Of a stretch of DNA of 32,082 nt, positions 23,828 to 31,999 are shown piece after piece. This DNA is from CBFIHN01 sp965662575 (GTDB taxonomy: Bacteria > Pseudomonadota > Gammaproteobacteria > Francisellales > CACEW01). The DNA lies in assembly GCA_965662575.1 (NCBI GenBank), contig CBFIHN010000016.1:1-32082 (forward strand). The letters run 5' to 3'. Numbering within the stretch: the first letter of the stretch is position 1; each line of letters begins with the position of its first letter. The notes under the pieces were generated by a model, which worked only from the letters and a program-made list of their open reading frames with translations, ran no database searches and was not told the origin of the DNA. The position numbers and the translations under genes were made by a program.

Positions 23828-23847
23828 CCCCGCCAAAAGCAACGGGG
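23828..23847. terminator. Weak GC hairpin between guaB and guaA
   Basis: CCCCG at 23828-23832 pairs with CGGGG at 23843-23847 over a 10-base loop, just after the guaB stop. It lacks a T-run. Its sequence resembles the hairpin after recN (both read CCCCGCCA...GGGGCA), so it may be a partial terminator or an mRNA-stabilising element that lets guaA be read at a different level from guaB. Confidence 0.25.
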
Positions 23848-23860
23848 CATGGCAAATAAA

Positions 23861-25324
23861 TTAGCTTCGAGCGCGGTAATTCGGTGGCTCTCTGGTAATC
23901 CCAACATCATGAACATGACTTTCATTTATTCCAGCATTAGAAATCCGCACAAACTTAGCCTCTTGGCGTAATTTCGCCACCGATTCGCAACCAGTGTACC
24001 CCATACCAGAACGCAGCCCACCAAGCAGTTGATGCAGCACAGCAACCAACGGACCTTTGTACGGCACACGCCCTTCAATACCTTCAGGAACTAGTTTTTC
24101 ATTGGCAATATTTGATTGAAAATAACGATCACTTGATCCAGCCGACATTGCCCCTAACGACCCCATCCCTCGGTAGGACTTATACGACCGCCCTTGATAT
24201 AGCTCAACTTCACCGGGCGATTCTTCGGTACCGGCAAATAAACTACCGATCATAACCACTGACGCACCAGCGGCAATGGCTTTAACCACATCACCGGAAT
24301 AACGAACACCACCATCAGCAACAACCGGAATATCATAGTTAATGACCGCTTCTGCAACATCTGATATCGCAGTCAACTGAGGCACGCCAACACCTGCAAC
24401 AATGCGCGTTGTGCAGATAGAACCCGGACCAATACCAACTTTAACCGCATCAACACCTGCATCAACTAAGGCCATAGCGGCATCAGCAGTGGCAATGTTA
24501 CCTCCAATAACCTGTATAGAAGGATACTGTTTTTTTACCCAAGTGACGCAATCCAGCACACCCTGAGAGTGACCATGGGCAGTATCAACCACTATCACAT
24601 CCACACCGGCCTCGACCAATGCTGCCACACGCTGTTCACTATCCGCGCTGGCACCAATTGCGGCACCAACACGCAAACGCCCTTCTTGATCTTTTGAAGC
24701 CAGTGGCTTGGTTTCGGCGTTAATAATATCTTTAACTGTTACCAAACCTTTCAGCGCCATGTGTTCATCAACAACCAAGACTTTTTCAATACGATGTTGT
24801 TGCAGCAACTTGGTAATCTCTGCAATACTTGCACCTTCATTTGCGGTGACCAGTTGATTCTTTGGGGTCATAATTTTGGTGATTGATTGATTTAAATCCT
24901 CAACAAAACGCATATCACGACTGGTGACAATACCAACAACTTGACTACCTTCAACCACTGGTACACCTGAAAACCCATGACGTTGAGTCAATGCCTTAAG
25001 TTCTGCAATCGTCATTTGAGGTGAGGCGATAATAGGGTCCTTAACCACGCCACTTTCAAATTTCTTCACCTGACGAACTTGTGCGGCTTGTTGTGCCACA
25101 CTCATATTTTTATGAATAATACCTAGGCCACCCTCTTGAGCCAAAGCAATGGCTAAACGTGCCTCTGTGACGGTATCCATGGCTGAGGAAATAATCGGGG
25201 TTTTCAGTGAAATTTTTGACGTTAACTGCGTCTGTAAACTAACAGACTTGGGCAGCACTTTTGCATGCGCGGGAACCAGCAAAACATCATCAAAAGTAAG
25301 TCCATCATTGATAATTTGCAACAT
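23861..25324 (-). CDS. guaB: Inosine-5'-monophosphate dehydrogenase
   Basis: GuaB oxidises IMP to XMP with NAD, the committed step to guanine nucleotides. The 487-residue protein has the TIM barrel start (GLTFDDVLLVPAHAKVLP). Two CBS modules lie inside it (about residues 95-205, with GVPVVEGSQVVGIVTSRDMRF and KVLVVDEHMALKGLVTVKDI). VDVIVVDTAHGHS follows, then the catalytic Cys loop GIGPGSICTTRIVAGVG, the substrate-binding VVADGGVRYSGD and the flap RYFQ...PEGIEGRVPYKG. Length is normal. AAGGAGAG precedes the ATG, and a good sigma-70-type promoter lies 28-56 bases upstream. Confidence 0.98.
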   Translation of the reverse strand: MLQIINDGLTFDDVLLVPAHAKVLPKSVSLQTQLTSKISLKTPIISSAMDTVTEARLAIALAQEGGLGIIHKNMSVAQQAAQVRQVKKFESGVVKDPIIASPQMTIAELKALTQRHGFSGVPVVEGSQVVGIVTSRDMRFVEDLNQSITKIMTPKNQLVTANEGASIAEITKLLQQHRIEKVLVVDEHMALKGLVTVKDIINAETKPLASKDQEGRLRVGAAIGASADSEQRVAALVEAGVDVIVVDTAHGHSQGVLDCVTWVKKQYPSIQVIGGNIATADAAMALVDAGVDAVKVGIGPGSICTTRIVAGVGVPQLTAISDVAEAVINYDIPVVADGGVRYSGDVVKAIAAGASVVMIGSLFAGTEESPGEVELYQGRSYKSYRGMGSLGAMSAGSSDRYFQSNIANEKLVPEGIEGRVPYKGPLVAVLHQLLGGLRSGMGYTGCESVAKLRQEAKFVRISNAGINESHVHDVGITREPPNYRARS

Positions 25325-25351
25325 AATCTACTCTCCTTATGTTGCCAAATG

Positions 25352-25380
25352 ATTATACTGAGATCCTAGCTAACACTCAA
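25352..25380 (-). promoter_or_regulatory. Sigma-70-type promoter of guaB
   Basis: On the minus strand TTGAGT (25380-25375) is followed after 17 bases by a perfect TATAAT (25357-25352). Its 3' end is about 27 bases from the guaB ATG, leaving a short leader that contains AAGGAGAG. No PurR-type operator was recognised in it. Confidence 0.7.
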
Positions 25381-25478
25381 TATTTTTAGCCTGATCTGGC
25401 AAAGAATAGTAACCAAACCCCCAATCAATGAAGCACATCATTACTTTTTACACAACCTGATGATCATCGCTCAGCGCT

Positions 25479-25757
25479 TTAAAAGCTCCGCAACCTGACC
25501 AATTGTGTAATCTCTTCTGGGCTTACATATTCAAATAACTGACGTAACCAGCGCTTAAGCCTGAGTGAACTGGACTGTTCTTGCTGACTTAACAACCGAA
25601 GAAAGTCATTGGCTTGACGATAACCTCGCTCCGAGGCCAAACTCAGTACATAGTGTAAAACTCGCAAACAATGGCGCTGCTGCTTAGCACCGTGTTGAAA
25701 TGCCGTTAACAAGACTCTTTGCGCAACATCAGCCGCATTAATTTCTAGTTCTAGCAC
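25479..25757 (-). CDS. Small helical protein of unknown function
   Basis: The 92-residue product starts at a GTG (25757) behind a G-rich GAGGGGGGA sequence; no in-frame ATG is closer. It is Leu-, Gln- and Arg-rich and predicted almost wholly helical: LLTAFQHGAKQQRHCLRVLHYVLSLASERGY, then ANDFLRLLSQQEQSSSLRLKRWLRQLFEYVSPEEITQLVRL. There is no signal peptide, membrane span or recognised motif. It follows htpG on the same strand across an inverted repeat. I do not recognise a family. Clean amphipathic periodicity and codon use in keeping with its neighbours suggest it is real. Confidence 0.5.
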   Translation of the reverse strand: MLELEINAADVAQRVLLTAFQHGAKQQRHCLRVLHYVLSLASERGYRQANDFLRLLSQQEQSSSLRLKRWLRQLFEYVSPEEITQLVRLRSF

Positions 25758-25780
25758 AAATCATCCCCCCTCTCAGCGAT

Positions 25781-25818
25781 TCACTCAAGTGCATTGATTA
25801 TATCGTGCACTTGAGTGA
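25781..25818. terminator. Perfect 13-bp inverted repeat downstream of htpG
   Basis: TCACTCAAGTGCA at 25781-25793 is mirrored exactly by TGCACTTGAGTGA at 25806-25818 with a 12-base loop. It lies 20 bases past the htpG stop. No T-run follows on the minus strand, so it could be a terminator of atypical form, an mRNA 3' stabiliser or a protein-binding palindrome. Confidence 0.5.
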
Positions 25819-25838
25819 TCAGTTTAATCACTAGCAGA

Positions 25839-27740
25839 TTATTTTTTTTCGAGCAGCGCATTGACTCTCTTGATAAACGCAGCAGGGTCCTCAAGTTTCC
25901 CACTTTCTGCCAGCATCGCCTCTTCAAATAAAAAATGACTCCAGTTCGCAAATTGCGCATCATCTTGTTCTGATTTTAAGTTTTGCACAAAAGGATGCGC
26001 TGGATTGAGTTCAAAGGTTGCTTGTGCTGCTGGCATGGCCTGACCTGCAGATGCCATCATACGCTGCAAATGCATGCTCATACCATGCTCATCAGCAACA
26101 ACACAGGCTGGAGAGTCAGTTAAGCGGTAGGTCAGGCGAACCTCTTTAACTTGATCTCCCAAAACTTCTTTCACCTGTTTAAGCACCGACTCATAATCTT
26201 TTTCTTGAGCTTCTTTCTCTTCTTTTTTGACTTCATCATCAAAATTTTCAAGATCTAAAGCCCCCTTAGAAATTGATTGTAGTTGCTTACCCTCATACTC
26301 TGTGATGTTTGCGACCATCCATTCATCAACACGATCACCCAGCAATAATACTTCAATGCCTTTCTGCCGGAATACTTCCAAGTGAGGGCTATTTTTTGCT
26401 GCGGCTAAGCTATCGGCTGTGACATAATAAATTTTATCCTGTTTATCTGTCATCCGTGAAACATAATCGTCTAAGGATACAACTGGCTCATGACCTTTTT
26501 CATTAGTTGAATAAAAGCGCAGTAATTTAGCCAAAGTGTCTTTATTTGTATGGTCCTCAGCAATACCTTCTTTGATCACCTGACCAAAAGCCGCCCAGAA
26601 CTTAGCATATTGCTCTGGTTTGTTTTTTGCCATTTTACTCAATGTTGATAGAATTTTCTTCACGCTAGCAGCTTTAATTTTATCAACCACCGCATTGCTT
26701 TGAAGAATTTCACGCGACACATTTAGTGGTAAATCATTAGAATCTAAAACCCCTTTAACAAAACGCAAATAATTGGGCAAAACATCAGCATTATCCATGA
26801 TGAATACCCGTTGCACATAAAGCTTAATGCCAGACTTCATCTCACGATCATATAGATCAAACGGGGCATTTGCGGGGATATAAAATAAACTGGTGTATTC
26901 AGTTTTGCCTTCGACATGGTTATGAATCCAGCTCATAGGCTCAGCAAAATCATGTGATACATGTTTATAAAACTCTTGATATTCTTCGTCGGTAATCTCG
27001 CTTTTTGCTCGTGTCCACAGAGCTTTAGCTTTGTTAACGACTTCCATTTCGCCAGTTGATGGTTTTTGTTTGCCTGCCTCGTCATATTCAGGCGCCTTTT
27101 CCATATAAATTGGCAAATCGATATGATCAGAATACTTAGTCACAATGTTACGTACTTGCCAGGCTTCCGTGAACTCTTGACTGTCTTTATTCAAATGCAA
27201 CGTGATTTCTGTTCCACGGCTTGCCTTAACGACATCTTCAACCGTGTATTCGCCGTCACCCTTAGATTCCCAACGGACTGCTTGATCTTCAGCTTCACCC
27301 GCTTTGCGCGTTAAAACCGTGACTTTATCCGCTGCCATAAATGCTGAGTAGAAACCAACGCCAAATTGACCGATTAGCTTAGAGTCTTTTGCTTGATCAC
27401 CAGTCAATGATTGAATAAATTGCTGCGTACCCGATTTAGCAATTGTCCCCAGATTCTCAATCACATCATCACGGTTCATACCAATACCATTGTCACTAAT
27501 TGTCAGCGTCTTCTTTTTTGCATTGGTGGTAATGGTAATTTTCAAGTCAGAATCATCACCCAAAAGCTTACTGTCTTTTAATGCTGAAAAACGTAGTTTA
27601 TCGACTGCGTCTGACGCATTAGAAATCAATTCACGCAAGAAAATTTCTTTATGCGAATAAAGTGAATGAATCATTAAGTGTAGTAATTGTTTAACTTCTG
27701 TTTGAAAGCCAAAAGTTTGCTTATCAGTTTTTGTTGCCAT
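25839..27740 (-). CDS. htpG: Molecular chaperone HtpG (Hsp90)
   Basis: HtpG is the bacterial Hsp90, an ATP-dependent dimeric chaperone. I use the ATG at 27740 (MATKTDKQTFGFQ, 633 residues), because the longer frame from 27785 runs through the promoter leader. The GHKL ATPase domain shows SLYSHKEIFLRELISNASDAVDKLR, DNGIGM and GQFGVGFYSAFMAADKV. The middle domain has LPNYLRFVKGVLDSNDLPLNVSREILQ, and the C-terminal dimerisation domain has RLTDSPACVVADEHGMSMHLQRMM and FELNPAHPFVQNL. Length matches E. coli HtpG (624). A near-consensus heat-shock promoter lies immediately upstream. Confidence 0.98.
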   Translation of the reverse strand: MATKTDKQTFGFQTEVKQLLHLMIHSLYSHKEIFLRELISNASDAVDKLRFSALKDSKLLGDDSDLKITITTNAKKKTLTISDNGIGMNRDDVIENLGTIAKSGTQQFIQSLTGDQAKDSKLIGQFGVGFYSAFMAADKVTVLTRKAGEAEDQAVRWESKGDGEYTVEDVVKASRGTEITLHLNKDSQEFTEAWQVRNIVTKYSDHIDLPIYMEKAPEYDEAGKQKPSTGEMEVVNKAKALWTRAKSEITDEEYQEFYKHVSHDFAEPMSWIHNHVEGKTEYTSLFYIPANAPFDLYDREMKSGIKLYVQRVFIMDNADVLPNYLRFVKGVLDSNDLPLNVSREILQSNAVVDKIKAASVKKILSTLSKMAKNKPEQYAKFWAAFGQVIKEGIAEDHTNKDTLAKLLRFYSTNEKGHEPVVSLDDYVSRMTDKQDKIYYVTADSLAAAKNSPHLEVFRQKGIEVLLLGDRVDEWMVANITEYEGKQLQSISKGALDLENFDDEVKKEEKEAQEKDYESVLKQVKEVLGDQVKEVRLTYRLTDSPACVVADEHGMSMHLQRMMASAGQAMPAAQATFELNPAHPFVQNLKSEQDDAQFANWSHFLFEEAMLAESGKLEDPAAFIKRVNALLEKK

Positions 27741-27784
27741 AGCCAGGAAAAGACCTCGTTTAAGTAAAGTTATAGACAGACACA

Positions 27785-27813
27785 ATATGGGGGATACTCA
27801 TTGAAATTTCAAG
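27785..27813 (-). promoter_or_regulatory. Sigma-32 (RpoH) heat-shock promoter of htpG
   Basis: On the minus strand CTTGAAA (27813-27807) is followed after a 14-base spacer by CCCCATAT (27792-27785). Both match the RpoH consensus (CTTGAAA and CCCCATNT) fully, with a permitted spacer. The -35 box also lies inside the perfect palindrome TTGAAATTTCAA (27801-27812). Position, about 45 bases from the htpG start, is as expected. Confidence 0.88.
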
Positions 27814-27874
27814 GCTTGCTCGCTAACAAACAATTACCGTAGAATGACACCAACATCACAATGAGAATCAATGT

Positions 27875-28831
27875 ATGAGCAAAACGACACACCACAAACT
27901 TATCATCCTTGGCTCCGGCCCCGCGGGCTATACTGCTGCGGTTTATGCAGCCCGCGCCAATTTAAACCCCGTGATGATCACCGGCATGGAGCCAGGCGGG
28001 CAATTAATGACAACAACAGACGTTGACAACTGGCCTGGGGATGTTGATGGCTTGCAAGGCCCTGGCCTAATGGAGCGCATGAAGGCTCATGCTGAACGTT
28101 TCGGTACGGCAATGATTTTTGATCACATTAATCAGGTTGATTTCGCCAAACGTCCTTTCACATTAATCGGTGATAGCAACACGTACACTTGTGATGGTTT
28201 AATTATTGCCACAGGTGCCTCTGCAAAATATCTCGGTTTACCGTCAGAAGAAACCTTTAAAGGCAAAGGGGTTTCTGCTTGTGCCACCTGCGATGGTTTT
28301 TTCTATCGCGGGCAAAAAGTTGCCGTGATTGGTGGCGGCAACACGGCCGTTGAGGAAGCTTTATATCTTTCCAATATTGCTGAAGAAGTCATTGTTGTTC
28401 ACCGTCGTGATCAATTCCGCTCAGAAAAAATCTTATCCGATAAACTCTTTGCCCGCGCGAAAGATGGCAATGTCAATTTACAATTGCATTATGTTCTTGA
28501 TGAAGTACTGGGTGATGATTCTGGCGTTACTGGCATACGCATTAAACAGGTGCAGACTGGTCAGAGCAAAGAAATTAACCTACAAGGTGTGTTTATTGCC
28601 ATTGGCCACAAACCAAATACAGATATTTTTGCCGGGCAACTCGAGATGAACAATGGTTACTTGGTGGTTAAATCTGGCCTTGAAGGCAATGCGACACAAA
28701 CCAGCATACCGGGCATTTTTGCTGCAGGTGATGTCATGGATCATACCTATAGGCAAGCCATTACGTCCGCTGGCACCGGCTGCATGGCGGCTTTGGATGC
28801 CGAACGTTATTTTGATCATTTGACTGATTAG
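27875..28831 (+). CDS. trxB: Thioredoxin reductase
   Basis: TrxB moves electrons from NADPH through FAD to thioredoxin. The 318 residues include the FAD-binding IILGSGPAGYTAAVYAARA, GGQLMTTTDVDNWPG, the redox pair CATC with Cys at residues 136 and 139, the NADPH-binding VAVIGGGNTAVEEALYL with VVHRRDQFRSEKIL, and the C-terminal FAD motif GIFAAGDVMDHTYRQAITSAGTGCMAA. All are as in the low-molecular-weight bacterial enzyme. The start ATG is 135 bases from the divergent htpG. sdaA begins three bases after its stop, so they are probably co-transcribed. Confidence 0.98.
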   Translation: MSKTTHHKLIILGSGPAGYTAAVYAARANLNPVMITGMEPGGQLMTTTDVDNWPGDVDGLQGPGLMERMKAHAERFGTAMIFDHINQVDFAKRPFTLIGDSNTYTCDGLIIATGASAKYLGLPSEETFKGKGVSACATCDGFFYRGQKVAVIGGGNTAVEEALYLSNIAEEVIVVHRRDQFRSEKILSDKLFARAKDGNVNLQLHYVLDEVLGDDSGVTGIRIKQVQTGQSKEINLQGVFIAIGHKPNTDIFAGQLEMNNGYLVVKSGLEGNATQTSIPGIFAAGDVMDHTYRQAITSAGTGCMAALDAERYFDHLTD

Positions 28832-28834
28832 CTG

Positions 28835-30202
28835 ATGAGCATCAGCATCTTTGATTTGTTTTCCATTGGCCTTGGCCCATCAAGCTCTCATACAGTCGGG
28901 CCAATGCGTGCAGCAAGAAATTTTTTGTTACTCGCACGATCACAAGGCTTATTAGAAAAAACCACACAAATCCAAGCTGATCTTTTTGGCTCTTTAGCAT
29001 TAACCGGCAAAGGTCACGGCACTGACAAAGCCATATTGCTTGGTCTTTTAGGCGAGACCCCCGAAGATGCTGATCCGACAAAGGTCAAACAACAGCTCGA
29101 ACAGATTGAACAAACCACATCCATTCATTTATTGAGCCAGAAGCACATTCAATTTAATCGCGAAAAGCATCTTGTTTTTCACTATAAAAAAACTTTGCCT
29201 CATCATGCCAATGGTATGCGTTTTACACTGTTCGATTCACAAAACCGAAGACTACTTAGTCAAGAAACATATTCAGTCGGTGGAGGCTTTGTCGTCAATG
29301 CTGAAGACTTTGCACAAAAAGAACATATCAGCACACAACAAACATCCATTCCTTATCCTTTTCTGACCGCAAAAGAATTACTGGGTTATTGCCAAAATCA
29401 ATCGCAATCAATCCGTGAAATTATTTGGCAGAATGAACGCACTTGGCGTTCTGACCACGAAATTGAACGGGGATTGAGAAAAATCTGGCAAGTAATGCAA
29501 GACTGCATTGATTCTGGCTGCGCTCACTCGGGCATATTACCTGGTGGCCTTAAGGTTAAACGTCGTGCAGCCATTTTATATCAAAAGCTGAAAGACAAAC
29601 CACTGCATAATGACCCAATGAATTGGGTCAATTTGTATGCACTAGCTGTTAATGAAGAAAATGCAGCGGGTGGGCGCGTTGTCACTGCACCGACTAATGG
29701 CGCGGCAGGGATTATTCCTGCGGTGTTAAAATATTATACTGAATTTTGCGACAACCCAACTGAAGATGGGATCTTTACCTTCCTACTGACTGCCGGTGCC
29801 GTTGGCATCCTGTTTAAAGAAGGCGCATCTATTTCTGCTGCTGAAGTTGGTTGCCAAGGTGAAGTCGGTGTTGCTTGCTCAATGGCAGCTGCGGGCTTAT
29901 GTGCTGCACTAGGCGGCAATATCATTCAAGTTGAAAACGCAGCTGAAATTGGAATGGAACATCATTTAGGCCTAACCTGTGACCCAGTGGGCGGACTGGT
30001 GCAAATTCCGTGCATTGAGCGTAATGCCATGGGAGCAGTACAAGCTATCAATATTGCGAAACTGTCATTGATGGAAGATGATGGTAATCGTGTTTCTCTC
30101 GATCAAGTCATCAAAACCATGCGTGATACCGGACGTGATATGCAAACTAAATATAAAGAAACTGCGCAGGGAGGGTTGGCCGTTCATCTACCCGCTTGTT
30201 AA
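28835..30202 (+). CDS. sdaA: L-serine ammonia-lyase (iron-sulfur, single chain)
   Basis: The enzyme deaminates L-serine to pyruvate with a 4Fe-4S cluster; amino-acid catabolism of this kind is important to many intracellular gammaproteobacteria. The 455-residue single-chain form starts MSISIFDLFSIGLGPSSSHTVGPMRAA. A beta subdomain follows, then the catalytic half with RVVTAPTNGAAGIIPAVLKYY. Cluster cysteines fall at 340 (GCQGEVG), 382 (LTCDPVGG) and 393 (IPCIERN). That spacing of 42 and 11 equals that of the structurally known Legionella pneumophila enzyme (343, 385, 396). A C-terminal Cys ends the chain (LPAC), as in the Legionella protein, where the tail Cys caps the resting cluster. Complete and likely functional. 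Confidence 0.96.
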   Translation: MSISIFDLFSIGLGPSSSHTVGPMRAARNFLLLARSQGLLEKTTQIQADLFGSLALTGKGHGTDKAILLGLLGETPEDADPTKVKQQLEQIEQTTSIHLLSQKHIQFNREKHLVFHYKKTLPHHANGMRFTLFDSQNRRLLSQETYSVGGGFVVNAEDFAQKEHISTQQTSIPYPFLTAKELLGYCQNQSQSIREIIWQNERTWRSDHEIERGLRKIWQVMQDCIDSGCAHSGILPGGLKVKRRAAILYQKLKDKPLHNDPMNWVNLYALAVNEENAAGGRVVTAPTNGAAGIIPAVLKYYTEFCDNPTEDGIFTFLLTAGAVGILFKEGASISAAEVGCQGEVGVACSMAAAGLCAALGGNIIQVENAAEIGMEHHLGLTCDPVGGLVQIPCIERNAMGAVQAINIAKLSLMEDDGNRVSLDQVIKTMRDTGRDMQTKYKETAQGGLAVHLPAC

Positions 30203-30276
30203 CCAAGTTCAACCCTGGATAAAAAACCTTTGGACGCACCAAATCTAACGCCCATGAGGACATTTGCCTCTATGAC

Positions 30277-30858
30277 TTAATGCCAACCAGGCACCCCACT
30301 GGTAAACTCACGGACACCTTTTTTCATCCGGACACGTTCCACTTCATCACGAAGATGGTTCATCACCTCAATACCTCGACGCAGCCCACCTAAGCGCACC
30401 TGTGAAACGCTGGCATCGGTGGTTTTCAACAAGATCGTATAATAATTAAACAACCCACCCCAGAAAGTTTGCGCCATCGTGTAATCAACAATACGATAGA
30501 GCTCTACTCGGCTTTGGATGCTACCAAGCAAATAAAAACGATGAATAATCAACTGGTCTTTCATTAGAATATAACGGGTAAACAAACTAGTTAAAACCTT
30601 AGAAACCAGATAAATCCCAGCCAATAGCATAGCCAAATAAGAACCGGCAAGGGCTAATTTCTGCCAACTGAGCATTGACCAATCCGAGTATAAATAACGC
30701 CAATTGGTGTAGTAGTAAAATGTTCGCCACGGATACGGGCTCAGTAAAAACTGCGCTTGGTAAATCAGATAAATGACGACCAAGACTGTGAGATACGTAC
30801 CAAAATACTGTAAAACTGACGGCCTGACCTGCCAATCAATATCTTCTTTTCTAAACAT
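30277..30858 (-). CDS. Membrane protein with bacterial PH-like (DUF304) domain
   Basis: The 193-residue product has two hydrophobic segments near residues 16-40 and 66-88, joined by an aromatic-rich loop (WRTFYYYTNWRYLYSDWSML). A bacterial PH-like core follows, with YILMKDQLIIHRFYLLGSIQSRVELYRIVDYTMAQTFWGGLFNYYTILLKTTD. The pattern (strand, polar turn, RVELYRIVD, GxFNYYTI) is typical of the YdbT/YdbS type. The C-terminal 40 residues are basic and helical. Function is unknown; relatives are inner-membrane proteins of uncertain role. It is convergent with sdaA and divergent from the oxygenase gene, and stands alone. No signal peptidase site is evident. Confidence 0.78.
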   Translation of the reverse strand: MFRKEDIDWQVRPSVLQYFGTYLTVLVVIYLIYQAQFLLSPYPWRTFYYYTNWRYLYSDWSMLSWQKLALAGSYLAMLLAGIYLVSKVLTSLFTRYILMKDQLIIHRFYLLGSIQSRVELYRIVDYTMAQTFWGGLFNYYTILLKTTDASVSQVRLGGLRRGIEVMNHLRDEVERVRMKKGVREFTSGVPGWH

Positions 30859-31003
30859 GAAAAAGTCCCTTTTTAATTCAGCCAGAAAAGTATACTTGAC
30901 TGCCTTGCTATAGCCAATCTATTTTCCTCAAAATGACAGATGCAAGTCGATAAATAACTATGATAAAATTTGCATTCTCTGTATTGGAAAGATAGGTATC
31001 TCC

Positions 31004-31846
31004 ATGAATGTCCGCCGCGTTGATTTCAACTCAACTCATGCTGCCAAAGAATTTGCACAATCACTGCATGAGACAGGTTTTGGTGTATTACGAAACCACC
31101 CTATTAACTGGCACGACATTGAGCAAGCCTATCACGAATGGGGTCATTTTTTTCATTCAAAAGAACGCTTTAATTATCCGTTTGATAAAGTCAGGCAAGA
31201 TGGCTATGTTCCGGCGACAGAAGCAGAAAGAGCCAAAGGTGAAACCGTTAAAGACATCAAAGAGATGTACCATCTTTACTTCCCACATGGGCGCTACCCA
31301 GCCAATGTCAGTGATATTTCAAAACGTTTATTTGATCAAACATTTGCATTAGCCAAGACCTTATTAGGCTGGATTGAAGATAATCTACCACAACACTTAC
31401 AAGCAAAGCTTCAAGGCCACCTACGCGATATGATTTGCATGGAAAGAAGTTTATATCGTATTTTATATTACCCGGCATTGACCGGCGACGAAGAACCTGG
31501 CGCAATTCGTGCTGCAGCACACGGTGATATTAATTTAATTACCATTTTACCCGCAGCAACTGAATCTGGATTACAAGTGATTGATAAAGACAATAACTGG
31601 CTTGATGTTCCTGTTGATCCTGAAGCATTGGTGATCAATATTGGCGATATGTTATGTGAAGCAACGGATGGGTATTATCGTTCCACAACTCATCGAGTGA
31701 TTAACCCTGAAGGTGTTGACGCAGCTAAACCCAGACTCTCTATGCCCTTATTTTTACATGCCAGTGCTGACACCTATATTTCCGAACAATACCCTACGGC
31801 TGAAGTTTACCTTGATGAGCGCTTAAAAGAGCTTGGACTAAAATAG
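31004..31846 (+). CDS. Fe(II)/2-oxoglutarate-dependent dioxygenase, isopenicillin N synthase-like family
   Basis: The 280-residue protein belongs to the IPNS-like oxygenases, which use iron, oxygen and usually 2-oxoglutarate to hydroxylate or desaturate small molecules. The iron ligands are visible as H173 and D175 (AAHGDINLITILPA) and H230 (THRVINP). R244 in KPRLSMPLFLH is the co-substrate-binding Arg, with the RxS spacing of this family. The N-terminal half (FAQSLHETGFGVLRNHPI) is the DIOX_N domain. Substrate is not identifiable, and no biosynthetic partner genes are adjacent; ethylene-forming-like or gibberellin-oxidase-like homology labels would be guesses. The 145-base region upstream carries TATGATAAAAT at about 30959, a possible -10, but no clear -35. 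Confidence 0.9.
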   Translation: MNVRRVDFNSTHAAKEFAQSLHETGFGVLRNHPINWHDIEQAYHEWGHFFHSKERFNYPFDKVRQDGYVPATEAERAKGETVKDIKEMYHLYFPHGRYPANVSDISKRLFDQTFALAKTLLGWIEDNLPQHLQAKLQGHLRDMICMERSLYRILYYPALTGDEEPGAIRAAAHGDINLITILPAATESGLQVIDKDNNWLDVPVDPEALVINIGDMLCEATDGYYRSTTHRVINPEGVDAAKPRLSMPLFLHASADTYISEQYPTAEVYLDERLKELGLK

Positions 31847-31858
31847 CTGCCAAACTAT

Positions 31859-31999
31859 GGGGCTGTTGCAAACTGGTTTATAGCGAGCAATAGCTAGACG
31901 AAAAAAATTAAAAAATCGGAGTTTATCCCTAATAAATGAGCATTTTTTCATTTTTTTCAACGACACTTGTGCCGTTAAAAATTGGTTTGCAACAGTCTC
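31859..31999. mobile_element. 141-bp non-coding inverted-repeat element (MITE-like) with 5-bp flanking direct repeats
   Basis: The ends are GGGGCTGTTGCAAAC (31859-31873) and the inverted match GTTTGCAACAGTCTC (31985-31999), with 13 of 15 positions equal. ACTAT flanks it on both sides (31854-31858 and 32000-32004), as expected of a target duplication. The interior is AT-rich with no coding capacity for a transposase, so it would move only with help from a full-length relative. The CTGTTGCAAA tip resembles IS6-family ends but occurs in other families too; I do not assign one. The rest of the tail, 32005-32082, shows nothing recognisable. Confidence 0.75.
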
